The notes under the pieces: generated by a model | Database searches by the model: none | The model's input: the letters and a program-made list of their open reading frames with translations, nothing else | Told to the model about the DNA's origin: nothing | Assembly (NCBI RefSeq): GCF_900114915.1 | Contig: NZ_FOUS01000014.1 | Coordinates: forward strand, 62,001-126,000 | Direction of reading: 5' to 3' | Length of the DNA stretch: 64,000 nt | DNA from: Bradyrhizobium sp. Rc3b | Lineage (GTDB): Bacteria > Pseudomonadota > Alphaproteobacteria > Rhizobiales > Xanthobacteraceae | Program-made: the position numbers and the translations under genes | In this document: positions 52,732-60,691 of the stretch, in pieces | Layout: every line of letters begins with the position of its first letter | Numbering within the stretch: the first letter of the stretch is position 1

Positions 52732-53043
52732 ATGTCTCGCCGCTGCGAACTGACGGCCAAGGGCCCCCTCGTCGGCCACAAGGTCAGCCACTCCAACATC
52801 AAGACCAAGCGCCGCTTCCTGCCGAACCTGGTCAACGTGACCTTCATCAGCGAAGCCCTGGAGCGCAACGTGCGCCTGCGCGTCTCGACCAACGCGGTCA
52901 AGAGCGTCGACCACAATGGCGGCCTGGATGCCTTCCTGCTCAAGGCCAACGCCGACGTGCTGTCGCCGCGCGCCCTCGAGCTGAAGCGCGCCATCCAGAA
53001 GAAGGTCGGCCCGACGGCCGCACCGGCCAAGAAGGCCAGCTGA
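52732..53043 (+). CDS. rpmB: 50S ribosomal protein L28
   Basis: A 103-residue ribosomal protein, MSRRCELTAKGPLVGHKVSH then SNIKTKRRFLPNLVNVTFIS, the L28 signature. The single early cysteine is present. The Ala/Lys tail is usual for alphaproteobacteria. AAGGAT lies ahead of the ATG. A promoter and a strong terminator enclose it as a monocistronic unit, immediately left of the low-GC island. Confidence 0.97.
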   Translation: MSRRCELTAKGPLVGHKVSHSNIKTKRRFLPNLVNVTFISEALERNVRLRVSTNAVKSVDHNGGLDAFLLKANADVLSPRALELKRAIQKKVGPTAAPAKKAS

Positions 53044-53112
53044 GTTTTTCAGGTTTGGGCGGGGGCTAGGTTGCGTCGCGTGGCGTAGGCTTAGCCAGTA
53101 GAGTTTGCGTTG

Positions 53113-53145
53113 CGGCCGGATCGGAAGATCCGGCCGTTTTTGTTT
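53113..53145 (+). terminator. Rho-independent terminator of rpmB
   Basis: CGGCCGGATC and GATCCGGCCG form a ten-pair stem around GGAA, followed by TTTTTGTTTTG. It marks the left border of ordinary chromosomal sequence before the island. Confidence 0.92.
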
Positions 53146-53311
53146 TGTGGTGCAAATGTCTATGTCGCCGCGTTGCTCGGAGTAAACTACTCTAAAGTCA
53201 TCAATTGACTGAACTTTTGGGAGCCTCTCAAACGACGGCCGCACGGTCCTTCGCGCGCGGCTCAGACCGAGTTAGCTTTTGAGCATTCGCCCAGCGGAAG
53301 CACATCCCCTA

Positions 53312-54985
53312 ATGCATAGTTACCAAAAACAAACGGTTGCCGTGCAGAATCACACCGACGAGCACGTCGAAGGTGAACGACAAACCTTTCTTCGTGTCGC
53401 GGAGATTGTGTTGAGCAAGTCTCGTGTCCCACTTAGCGCTGGCGAGATCGTTGATCGAGGGATCGAGCAAGGGCTCTTTGGCGACCATACAATGGGCCGC
53501 ACGCCCCAAAAATCCATGCAAGCACGGCTTAGCATGGACATCTTACACAGAAAGACTGACTCACAATTTGTTCGCACTGGTCGAGGGCGTTTTACTCTAC
53601 GCACTTCTCTAGGCGCACCAGCCAGTGAACCTGGCACCACTGCCGGTGAAGCTCAATCTGAATATGTAGCCGAGCGCCGTGTCCTTCGTACGCCGAGAGA
53701 AGAAGTTCTGTGCGTGCCGGAGTCTGCTTTTCGCGATGTCCTCACTTTTCAGGGCATTGACACCGACACGCCCCCAATACTTGGGCAACTTCTTAGCGAA
53801 AGCAACACTACCTACGTCGGGCGGGCTGAGGCCGAAGTCAACAATGACGCGAAGCAATTCATAACGTACGTCCTAGTTCAATGTGGTCAGCGCCTGCTGT
53901 TCTTCAAACGGTCCTATCTCAGCCGAGCAGCCGAATTTCTAAGAGGATCGAAGTGCATTGGCTTTGGTGGCCATGTTAGCGCCGCCGACCTCGATATGCT
54001 TTCGCGGGTTGACTTTGGCTTGTCAGCTTGTGGACGCAGAGAGCTCGCGGAAGAGCTTTTCTTGCCGGACCGACCTCGACGAAAACGCAAGGTTTCGGCC
54101 GAGGCAAGTCTTACGGATAAAGCCACTATCGATCTCTTTCAAAGCGTTCCGTTGGAGTGTCTTGGCGTACTGAACGACGATTCTTCGGAGGTTGGGCGAC
54201 GGCACGTCGCCGTTGTTTATCGTGCGTGGCTCCCTGATTGGAACACAGCCAAGAAACTTCAAAAGGGCGATTCATCGATCAAGGGGCTGGGATGGATCGA
54301 CCTTTCAAAGGACAAGGTCGACATAACCGACTTCGAATATTGGTCACAGCTTTGTTTGCGACGCTTCTATCCCTCGACTCTCTTCACGCGAGCGAGATTC
54401 GAGATCTTGAATAACTCTCGCTTCGCCAGCGACCGTATCCTAGTCGTCGCAGGCCGAATTGGATCAGGGAAGTCAGAGACCGCCACCTACCTAAGCCAGC
54501 GCCTGCATTGCTCTTTGGTCAAGACCGGGGAGTTGGTTCGCGAGCTAATGGCGTCACCTCCAATCTCGGAGATCGGACGTGAGGCGTTTCAAACTCGAGC
54601 ATACGAATTCATAAGCGCGGAAGGGGGCACTAAGAAGCTGGCTGATGCGATAGCGAGCCAGATCGTTCGCGACGGCAGCAATCGCACGATCATTGATGGA
54701 ATTAGAAATCTCGACACGTTTGAGCACTTAGAAAAAGGGTGCGATGGCGGGGTTGGATTACTCTTTGTACAAACCCCACCCGACGTCGCCTTCGACATGT
54801 ATCGCGCCAGGGAGGCGGGGACGCTGAAATTCAGCTATCGCGATTTTCTTAAAGTATACGACGCCCCGGTAGAGGAGGAGATTTCGAGCCTCGGGCGCCG
54901 AGCAGACGCGTACATCTACAATTCCTTTGGAATGGAAGCCTTTCGGCGAACACTGGACGAGCTACTACCGAAGATGCGTTCATAG
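53312..54985 (+). CDS. HARE-HTH / Nudix / P-loop kinase fusion protein (island gene)
   Basis: About 557 residues from the ATG at 53312 (an in-frame TTG at 53279 is the alternative). Residues 23-97 resemble a HARE-HTH (FLRVAEIVLSKSRVPLSAGE, then GRGRFTLR), a domain linked to modified DNA or nucleotides. Residues 184-334 resemble a Nudix domain, with GFGGHVSAADLD and the RELAEEL helix (243-249); the first box glutamate is not evident and the loop is longer than usual. The rest is a nucleoside-monophosphate-kinase-like P-loop domain, with Walker A GRIGSGKS (381-388) and IIDGIRNLDTFEHL. Base composition differs from neighbours. The gene ends six bases into the convergent HAM1-like gene. Confidence 0.83.
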   Translation: MHSYQKQTVAVQNHTDEHVEGERQTFLRVAEIVLSKSRVPLSAGEIVDRGIEQGLFGDHTMGRTPQKSMQARLSMDILHRKTDSQFVRTGRGRFTLRTSLGAPASEPGTTAGEAQSEYVAERRVLRTPREEVLCVPESAFRDVLTFQGIDTDTPPILGQLLSESNTTYVGRAEAEVNNDAKQFITYVLVQCGQRLLFFKRSYLSRAAEFLRGSKCIGFGGHVSAADLDMLSRVDFGLSACGRRELAEELFLPDRPRRKRKVSAEASLTDKATIDLFQSVPLECLGVLNDDSSEVGRRHVAVVYRAWLPDWNTAKKLQKGDSSIKGLGWIDLSKDKVDITDFEYWSQLCLRRFYPSTLFTRARFEILNNSRFASDRILVVAGRIGSGKSETATYLSQRLHCSLVKTGELVRELMASPPISEIGREAFQTRAYEFISAEGGTKKLADAIASQIVRDGSNRTIIDGIRNLDTFEHLEKGCDGGVGLLFVQTPPDVAFDMYRAREAGTLKFSYRDFLKVYDAPVEEEISSLGRRADAYIYNSFGMEAFRRTLDELLPKMRS

Positions 54986-55627
54986 CGCAGGAAACAGGGA
55001 TGGCTCAGCGGCGAGGCGATGCAGCATGAATGCCTTAAGCGCCTTGATTGATTGCGACACGGCGAGTTTTTCCCCAAGACCGGAACGATCATCCTTTACG
55101 ATCTCCGCATACGTCCGACCGTCAAAGCCGTCAGGACAAAAAATGGTGTCCCAGTAAAATTCTCTAGTTCCTCTTGGAGAGTTGCTTAAAGTGCCTCGGG
55201 TCTCCCCAAGAAAGGTATGCACGTTTAGGCCATCACAATAGCCGACCACAGCCCGTGCAACAGCTCTACTCGTGAGCGTCGAGCAAGCCGCTAAAAACTG
55301 CTCTGGGGCAAGCGAGTCCCACATAGGTTGAGTGAGACCGCCCGGAAACGATTTATCTGCGAACCCCTCGAGAATGAGCCCAGCATGCTCAACAATGCAG
55401 GGAACTTGAATCTGTCTATAGGCAGACTCAACTTTGAACTTCACCATGGCCTCAAGATCGCACAATAGCGGCTCGGTCGTTGCGACCTTCCTAAAGCGAA
55501 TATCGAAGAGCTCGCCCAATTTCTTGCCAGTGGCGTCAAGCTCGATCGCGTCCTTCGCTAGCGCCCATTCCTCCTTCTTATAATTGCTCCAAGAACAATA
55601 CGCGATCTGTATGGGAGAGGAACTCAT
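54980..55627 (-). CDS. HAM1/ITPase-like NTP pyrophosphatase (island gene)
   Basis: About 215 residues. CIVEHAGLILEGF (77-89) matches the substrate-loop EDSGLxVxAL pattern, and GETRGTLSNSPRGTREFYWD, then IFCPDG and GRTYAEI, match the Ham1/RdgB core (GxxxGxIxxxPRGxxGFGYDPIF). Such enzymes cleave ITP/XTP-like nucleotides to monophosphates. The catalytic acids are partly changed (EHAGL for EDSGL), so specificity may differ. The ATG at 55627 lies just after the SIR2 stop (55630), GTG ATG overlap region; it is the last gene of the three-gene operon. Confidence 0.8.
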   Translation of the reverse strand: MSSSPIQIAYCSWSNYKKEEWALAKDAIELDATGKKLGELFDIRFRKVATTEPLLCDLEAMVKFKVESAYRQIQVPCIVEHAGLILEGFADKSFPGGLTQPMWDSLAPEQFLAACSTLTSRAVARAVVGYCDGLNVHTFLGETRGTLSNSPRGTREFYWDTIFCPDGFDGRTYAEIVKDDRSGLGEKLAVSQSIKALKAFMLHRLAAEPSLFPAL

Positions 55628-55629
55628 CA

Positions 55630-56457
55630 CTAGATCCTCATCTCATGAAGCACTTCAGCCACGTTCTTTGATATCTCTTCGGCCCCAACTGGTATGACCT
55701 CGATGTTGCGCTCATTGAAGAGCCGCCGCTCAAACTCCGACGGTTCCGGAAGAACGATGTACGCCCTTCTTCCACTCGGAGAGTTTGGCAGATCGGAAAA
55801 TAGACGATTCACGATGTGGAAGATGTAGTTCACATTGGGATCGCGGAAGCTGTATCCAATGAACAGAACGGCTCTACCAAGAATGTCGCCGCGCAACTTG
55901 AAGTCCATTGGACTCTCCAATCTCATCCGCTCCATGTATTGCGATTCGGACACCACCATCTGCTGGGGATTATTGAAATCACCGTGGAACTTCACTACTT
56001 CGACGACAGACCTATCATGCGCGATGGTGTGTTCGCCGGATACAATGTGCGTATTGCGGCCGCGCTTTTTTAGAGCTCGTTCGATAAAGTCATCATAATT
56101 CGTCGTATAGTAAAGGCTACAGCGATCCAGCTCGACCAACTCTGAATGAACTGGCGAAGCAAGAATGTCTGCATCGGTTGCTTCTGCGAATTGCAGCGAG
56201 AGCCAATTCGTTAGCGGCGCGAGCTCACGGTTCATGATCTTGAAGTATTCCAAAATCTGAAGATCACTTCCGCGCAACCGAAGTAAATTTTCTTCATTAC
56301 AGCCAATCAGCTTGGCGGCCTGATCTACCATAGCCTCCCACGACGGCCCCCTCTTAGTACCTCCGTCCCAGCTAACTGACATAGACGCTCCCGCACCAAT
56401 AAACGGGACCACGCGTCTATCACGATACAGTCTTCGAAGATCAGGGGGGCAGGTCAT
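55630..56457 (-). CDS. SIR2-family protein (predicted NADase effector)
   Basis: A 275-residue SIR2 domain with little else. VVPFIGAGASMSVSW (GAGAS 21-25) is the NAD-binding loop; YYTTNYDDFIERALKKRG holds Asn120 and Asp122; VVKFHGDFNN has His158; and FIGYSFRDPNVNYIFHIVNR is typical of the bacterial SIR2_2 defence-related group, which hydrolyse NAD rather than deacetylate. It starts with ATG 56457, overlapping the methyltransferase stop by four bases, and ends just before the HAM1-like gene. Confidence 0.87.
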   Translation of the reverse strand: MTCPPDLRRLYRDRRVVPFIGAGASMSVSWDGGTKRGPSWEAMVDQAAKLIGCNEENLLRLRGSDLQILEYFKIMNRELAPLTNWLSLQFAEATDADILASPVHSELVELDRCSLYYTTNYDDFIERALKKRGRNTHIVSGEHTIAHDRSVVEVVKFHGDFNNPQQMVVSESQYMERMRLESPMDFKLRGDILGRAVLFIGYSFRDPNVNYIFHIVNRLFSDLPNSPSGRRAYIVLPEPSEFERRLFNERNIEVIPVGAEEISKNVAEVLHEMRI

Positions 56458-57074
56458 AGAACCTTCTTCACCAGCAAACGAGTAAGGCTATGGAAGTGTG
56501 GAATGTTGTTGTGAGGATGCGTCTCGTGAATAATTGAGTCCGATTCAGTCAGGATCGTGTGGCCCTCGTATTGATCAACGTAAAATGAATGAGGCAGCAG
56601 CATTGGTGAAAAATTTGGATGGGCTGACAGATCGTGCGGTCCGTCATTGAATGAAACAAGGAAATGATACCCGCCGGGCCGTGTCCTCTGTAACGCGGTT
56701 TGGATTAGTGAAGATATCTCCTCCGGCGAACTAAGACAGTGCGCCAAGCCGTAGAGCACAATCACATCAAATAGTTCATCCCTACTGAGATAAGCTCTCC
56801 CATCTAAGACAAGCCATTCAATTCGCGGGTCTTGAAACGCGCGCCGTCCATTTTCTATAGCCTTCGCGGAGCAATCAACTGCCGTAACACTTGCGCCAGA
56901 TCGGGCAAAAGCAGCGGCATTCTTCCCTTCCCCGCAGCCCAAGCCGAGTACACGGACTCCACTCAAATCCCGACGCTCTTCGAGGAACGACTTAACTAGA
57001 GAGCCCGGGGAAGCTCCCCAAAAGCAATCACTCGATAAATAACCTTCATCGTAACCGCCACTATCTCTCGTCAT
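56454..57074 (-). CDS. SAM-dependent methyltransferase (TehB/UbiE-like, island gene)
   Basis: About 206 residues from the ATG at 57074. The class I fold is clear: motif I VRVLGLGCGEGKNAAAFARS (about 40-59), post-I VTAVDCSAKAIENGRRAF, motif II-like LFDVIVLYGLAHCLSSPEEI and RPGGYHFLVSFNDGP. The closest family impression is TehB-like, acting on small molecules or metalloids. The promoter at 57109-57137 gives a 28-base leader to this ATG, favouring it over an in-frame TTG at 57137. It is the first gene of the operon with the SIR2 and HAM1-like genes. Confidence 0.83.
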   Translation of the reverse strand: MTRDSGGYDEGYLSSDCFWGASPGSLVKSFLEERRDLSGVRVLGLGCGEGKNAAAFARSGASVTAVDCSAKAIENGRRAFQDPRIEWLVLDGRAYLSRDELFDVIVLYGLAHCLSSPEEISSLIQTALQRTRPGGYHFLVSFNDGPHDLSAHPNFSPMLLPHSFYVDQYEGHTILTESDSIIHETHPHNNIPHFHSLTRLLVKKVL

Positions 57075-57108
57075 CTTGCCTGCAATATGGACTGAGCCAG
57101 AAACAGGC

Positions 57109-57137
57109 AGTGTATGGGTATCGATAATATCTCGCAA
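57109..57137 (-). promoter_or_regulatory. Predicted promoter of the methyltransferase-SIR2-HAM1 operon
   Basis: Read leftward: -35 TTGCGA (57137-57132), 17-base spacer, -10 TACACT (57114-57109). Transcription would start near 57102. Confidence 0.5.
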
Positions 57138-57188
57138 TCACTGGTTGATTTCCGTCCACCGCCTGCTCCGCATGCGATCATCGATTTA

Positions 57189-57392
57189 TTCCGCTATACT
57201 CGCCCGGTAGCATCACCCGGAGGCGTATCCGGTGGAGCACGCGCACACCAGCGCCCCCAAACCCTCCCCCGAAAAACCTCGTCATCTGCTGTGACGGCAC
57301 CGGCAACGAGATTTTCGGAGAACATCTCCAACGTCCTGAAGCTCTATCGCTGCCTGCGCAAGACGGACAGGACACAGCCGCGGCAGACGGTG
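57189..57392 (+). pseudogene. Truncated, frameshifted copy of the DUF2235 gene start
   Basis: The segment repeats, with few changes, the stretch at about 60649-60849: TTCCGCTATACTCGCCC, GGTAGCATCACC, then AAAACCTCGTCATCTGCTGT and onward to CGGCAGA. It includes the upstream region and the first fifty or so codons. An extra T in GAGATTTTCGG (GAGATTTCGG in the intact gene) and an altered start region break the frame, and similarity stops at 57392. A relic of a duplication or of an insertion event beside the island. Confidence 0.85.
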
Positions 57393-57530
57393 CTCGGCTC
57401 GGTGGCGGGCACTCGTAAACACCCTCCGCGCCCGTTAACCGTCCATTAACCAACGCACCCTAGCCTGCTGTAATCGTCCAGCCATCATTAGCTCGAAATG
57501 CCTTCCCGGTTCGCTCCAGGAGAAGCGCCG

Positions 57531-58043
57531 ATGTGCGTTGCGTTGTTGACGTATGCCGATCTCAGTGCCCGCCTCAACATTTCGCGCGAGGCCGCGCGGT
57601 CGCTGGCGAGACGACGCCTTCTGCCGCGCTCGCGTTCGGATGACGGCAAGGCCCTGGTGAGCGTTGATCTCGCCGAGCTCCGGTACACGCCCCGCCCGCG
57701 ACGTGCCCGCCGGGCAGACCCCATCGCCGCCTCCATGGCAAGGATCGAGGCGGTCAAGACCGAGGCCTTCAAGGCGGAGATCGCGCGGCTCGAAGACGTC
57801 GCAACCGCCTACAGGGCGGTGTTCGAGCGCGAGCGGGAGCGCGCCGATCGCCTCGCCGTCGAGCTGCAGCAGGCGACCGCCGAGACCATGGCAGCCAATG
57901 CGTGGGCGGCGCGACTGGAAGACGAGGTGACGGCGCTGCGGAGCGATCGCCGGGGCGGCTCGATCGCGGGACACGCCGCGCGTCGATTGGGACATCTGGC
58001 CGCCGCCATCGTCAAAGCAGATCGCGCGGCTAGAGCGCGATGA
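57531..58043 (+). CDS. Hypothetical coiled-coil protein with HTH-like head
   Basis: About 170 residues from the ATG at 57531, preceded by AGGAGAAG. The head MCVALLTYADLSARLNISRE AARSLARRRL resembles a MerR-type helix-turn-helix; from residue about 75 a long helix rich in Ala/Glu/Arg (ARIEAVKTEAFKAEIARLED) predicts a coiled coil. Similar proteins accompany plasmid and chromosome partition genes, which is a suggestion only. Its stop codon overlaps the terminator stem at 58030. It precedes ftsZ. Confidence 0.72.
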   Translation: MCVALLTYADLSARLNISREAARSLARRRLLPRSRSDDGKALVSVDLAELRYTPRPRRARRADPIAASMARIEAVKTEAFKAEIARLEDVATAYRAVFERERERADRLAVELQQATAETMAANAWAARLEDEVTALRSDRRGGSIAGHAARRLGHLAAAIVKADRAARAR

Positions 58044-58077
58044 GATTGGGATGAATCGTCATCGCGCTCTAGTTTTT
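58030..58077 (+). terminator. Rho-independent terminator over the end of the coiled-coil gene
   Basis: CTAGAGCGCGATGA and its exact complement TCATCGCGCTCTAG form a fourteen-pair stem with a fifteen-base loop, then TTTTTG. The stem contains the last codons and the TGA of the gene at 57531. Confidence 0.83.
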
Positions 58078-58082
58078 GTTCG

Positions 58083-58129
58083 AGCATGATCTTTTCGGAA
58101 AACCGCTTCGCACTTTTCCGGATCATGCT
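58083..58129. repeat. AGCATGATC inverted repeat element
   Basis: AGCATGATC and GATCATGCT bracket TTTTCGGAAAACCGCTTCG and CACTTTTCC; part recurs inverted at 18085. It lies 60 bases before ftsZ. Confidence 0.72.
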
Positions 58130-58189
58130 TGCAGGTAGCACTCGAGACCTTCTCCATCCCCGGCTTGCCGGACCAATCGCGAGGGAAAA

Positions 58190-59446
58190 ATGGCTGGCAA
58201 TATCGATATTCATGAAATGAAGGCCCGCATCGTCGTGTTCGGTGTCGGCGGCGCAGGCGGCAATGCCGTCAACAACATGATCACGGCCGGGCTGCAAGGG
58301 GTCGAGTTCGTGGTCGCCAACACCGACGCGCAGGCGCTGGCCATGTCGAAGGCGAAGCACCTCATCCAGCTCGGCACACATGTCACCGCAGGCCTTGGCG
58401 CCGGCTCGCAGCCGGAACTGGGCCGCGCCGCGGCCGAGGAGGCCATCGATGCGATCCGCAATCAGTTGACCGGCGCGCACATGGTGTTCGTAACCGCCGG
58501 CATGGGCGGCGGCACCGGCACCGGAGCTGCACCCGTCGTCGCCAGGACCGCGCGCGAGCTCGGCATTCTCACGATCGGCGTGGTCACCAAGCCGTTCTAC
58601 TTCGAGGGCCAGCGCCGCATGCGCTTCGCCGAGGCCGGCATCGAGGAGCTGCTGAAGACGGTCGACACCCTCCTGATCATCCCGAACCAGAACCTGTTCC
58701 GGGTGGCCAGCGACAAGACCACATTCGCCGATGCCTTCGCCCTTGCCGACCAGGTGCTTTATTCGGGCGTGGCCTGCATCAGCGACCTCATCGTCAAGGA
58801 AGGCCTGATCAATCTCGATTTTGCCGACGTCCTCTCCGTCATGAAGGAGAAGGGCAAGGCCATGATGGGACGAGGCGAGGCCTCCGGCGAGAAGCGCGTG
58901 CTCGCCGCCGCCGTCGCCGCGATCTCCAATCCGTTGATCGAGAACCCCTCGATCAAGCGCGCCAGTGGCCTCATCATCTCCATCACCGGCGGCAAGGATC
59001 TCATGCTGTACGAGGTCGACGAAGCGGCGAGCCGCATTCGCGACGAGGCCGACCCGGACGCCAACATCATCGTCGGCGCGTCCTTTGACGAAAGCTTAGA
59101 GGGCATCGTCCGCGTCTCGGTGGTGGCGACCGGTATCGACAATCTCGACCCGGCGCAGGCGCTGCCGGTGGAAACCGCCCTCACACAACTCGCCGGCAGG
59201 CTGCGCAACGACAGCCGCCGCATCGCCGATCGCATCGAGCGTAGCGCACCAATTCCGCAAGCGGGCAGCCCGCCGCTCCGCCCGCAGCCGCACCACCCGG
59301 TGGGGCCACCGGCACGGCCGGGTCTGGACGGTGCGCGGCAGCCGGCGCTTCAGCCGCTCGATCCTTATGGCCGCGCGCCTGCGCGCAATGCGCCCGACGA
59401 GGCCGTTCTCGATATCCCGGCCTTCCTGCGCCGCGCCGCCAACTGA
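58190..59446 (+). CDS. ftsZ: FtsZ tubulin-like division GTPase, solitary copy
   Basis: A 418-residue FtsZ. The GTP-binding signature GMGGGTGTG (104-112), the T1 loop FGVGGAGGNA and the T7 catalytic loop GLINLDFADV (205-214) are intact, so polymerisation and GTP hydrolysis should work. After a short linker (about 325-405, Pro/Arg-rich), the C-terminal peptide DIPAFLRRAAN is kept; in other alphaproteobacteria it recruits membrane partners. It is shorter than typical rhizobial division FtsZ and lies outside any ftsA/ftsQ cluster, so it is probably a second copy. GAGGG-like ribosome site ahead of the ATG. Confidence 0.93.
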   Translation: MAGNIDIHEMKARIVVFGVGGAGGNAVNNMITAGLQGVEFVVANTDAQALAMSKAKHLIQLGTHVTAGLGAGSQPELGRAAAEEAIDAIRNQLTGAHMVFVTAGMGGGTGTGAAPVVARTARELGILTIGVVTKPFYFEGQRRMRFAEAGIEELLKTVDTLLIIPNQNLFRVASDKTTFADAFALADQVLYSGVACISDLIVKEGLINLDFADVLSVMKEKGKAMMGRGEASGEKRVLAAAVAAISNPLIENPSIKRASGLIISITGGKDLMLYEVDEAASRIRDEADPDANIIVGASFDESLEGIVRVSVVATGIDNLDPAQALPVETALTQLAGRLRNDSRRIADRIERSAPIPQAGSPPLRPQPHHPVGPPARPGLDGARQPALQPLDPYGRAPARNAPDEAVLDIPAFLRRAAN

Positions 59447-59844
59447 GTGGTGGCGAGAGCCGCGGTTGCCAATGCCGGAACCAAATCGCTGCTACGCGAC
59501 AACGCGCTGAGATTAGCCTTGTTCTAGCCGCGCCTCTCCCGCTTGCGGGAGAGGCCGACGCGCCCCGGGCGATGCGAAGCATCGTCCCGAGCGCGGCGGG
59601 TGAGGGTTCTCACCACTCGGGGACATTCGCCGCGATTCTCAACAATCCCAATGCGGAGACAGCCCCCACCCCAGCCCTCCCCCGCAAGCGGGAGAGGGAG
59701 CCGACTGCCAATGCCGCCGCATCGTGCACGCCATAAGCGATAGCCCTGCCCGCAAGCGGGAGAGGTTGAGCGAGCCCGCGGCCCGCTCGATCCAACCAAA
59801 AGCCATCCTGCTCCAGGTCCGCGCGCTTAGAGCGCGCAGATCAT
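59447..59844. other. Intergenic stretch with family D repeats
   Basis: About 400 bases between convergent ftsZ and the coiled-coil gene. The family D repeat (59533-59766) takes up most of it; no gene seen. Confidence 0.6.
59533..59766. repeat. Family D repeat cluster (CCTCTCCCGCTTGCGGGAGAGG)
   Basis: A perfect hairpin (CCTCTCCCGC/GCGGGAGAGG around TT) is followed by GATGCGAAGCATCGTCCCG and two more CCCGCAAGCGGGAGAGG units. A second cluster is at 62655-62800. Confidence 0.8.
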
Positions 59845-60525
59845 TCACGCTGCCGTGCTGCGCGGGCTCTCCGCGGTTTCCTTCTTGTCCGACTCCTTGT
59901 CGCGCGACAGCCAGGCCGGAAAGCGAAGCAGGCGTTCGTTGGTGTCTTTCGGCAGCTCGACGGGCGGCGCTTCAACGGCCGAACTCGGCAAGTCCAGCGC
60001 TGCCTGTCCGGATCGCACCGAATCCGCGCGCTGATCCAGTTCGCGCAAGAGGGGATCGAGCACGCTGTCGATCTCGGTCGCCACCGACACGAGGAAACTA
60101 TTGAGCTCGCGCGCCTCGGGCACGACGGCCGCAGCCGATTCGATCGCGCTGGAGAGACCGTCGACGACGGGCGCAAACGCGCCGGCGGCTTGCTTCACTC
60201 GCGTCTTGATCATTTCGATCTCGCTCAGGACGCGCTCACGCTCCCGCCTTTTCTTCTCTTCGATGAGGCGCGCTTCGATTTCGGCGATCTGGGCCGTCAG
60301 GGTCGTGGCTTCGGATGCGAGCGCATCGCGTCGTCCGCGCGCGCGATCGAGATCGCGGCTGAGATTGTCCACTAAGTCGTCCTTTCCGAACATGGCTTTG
60401 CTCCGTAGGACAGGCGCTTTGCCCTGTAGGACGGCCTTGGCGCGAACCGCCAGCCTCGCCACCGACCGGATGGCCGGATCGGTCGAAACAGGCATCAACC
60501 TCGGTCGCGTCACATGGGCCGACAT
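59845..60525 (-). CDS. Hypothetical coiled-coil protein
   Basis: About 226 residues from the ATG at 60525, preceded by GGGGG. A charged helix at about 60-115 (DLDRARGRRDALASEATTLT, then ARLIEEKKRRERERVLSEIE) should form a coiled coil; the middle ends in conserved-looking PEARELNSFLVSVATEIDSV and the C-terminal part has PAWLSRDKESDKKE. I do not recognise a family. It is convergent with ftsZ and divergent from the DUF2235 gene. A role in cell envelope or division would only be a guess from position. Confidence 0.72.
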   Translation of the reverse strand: MSAHVTRPRLMPVSTDPAIRSVARLAVRAKAVLQGKAPVLRSKAMFGKDDLVDNLSRDLDRARGRRDALASEATTLTAQIAEIEARLIEEKKRRERERVLSEIEMIKTRVKQAAGAFAPVVDGLSSAIESAAAVVPEARELNSFLVSVATEIDSVLDPLLRELDQRADSVRSGQAALDLPSSAVEAPPVELPKDTNERLLRFPAWLSRDKESDKKETAESPRSTAA

Positions 60526-60691
60526 GGTGATCCCCCCATCGTCAACATTAGGCAACCGCATGGTTAACAAGGGGTTAATATCAACAGATGATGGGGCCAT
60601 GGGGCTGCATGCCGCGGCGCCGCCTTCGTCTCCTCGCTGCCACCCCTTTCCGCTATACTCGCCCCGGTAGCATCACCCCGAGGCGCATCCC

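Noticed and set aside
53179..57392. The low-GC island as a prophage or integrative element
   Set aside because: No integrase, structural phage gene, tRNA target or matching direct repeats seen at its edges; the genes resemble a compact defence cassette.
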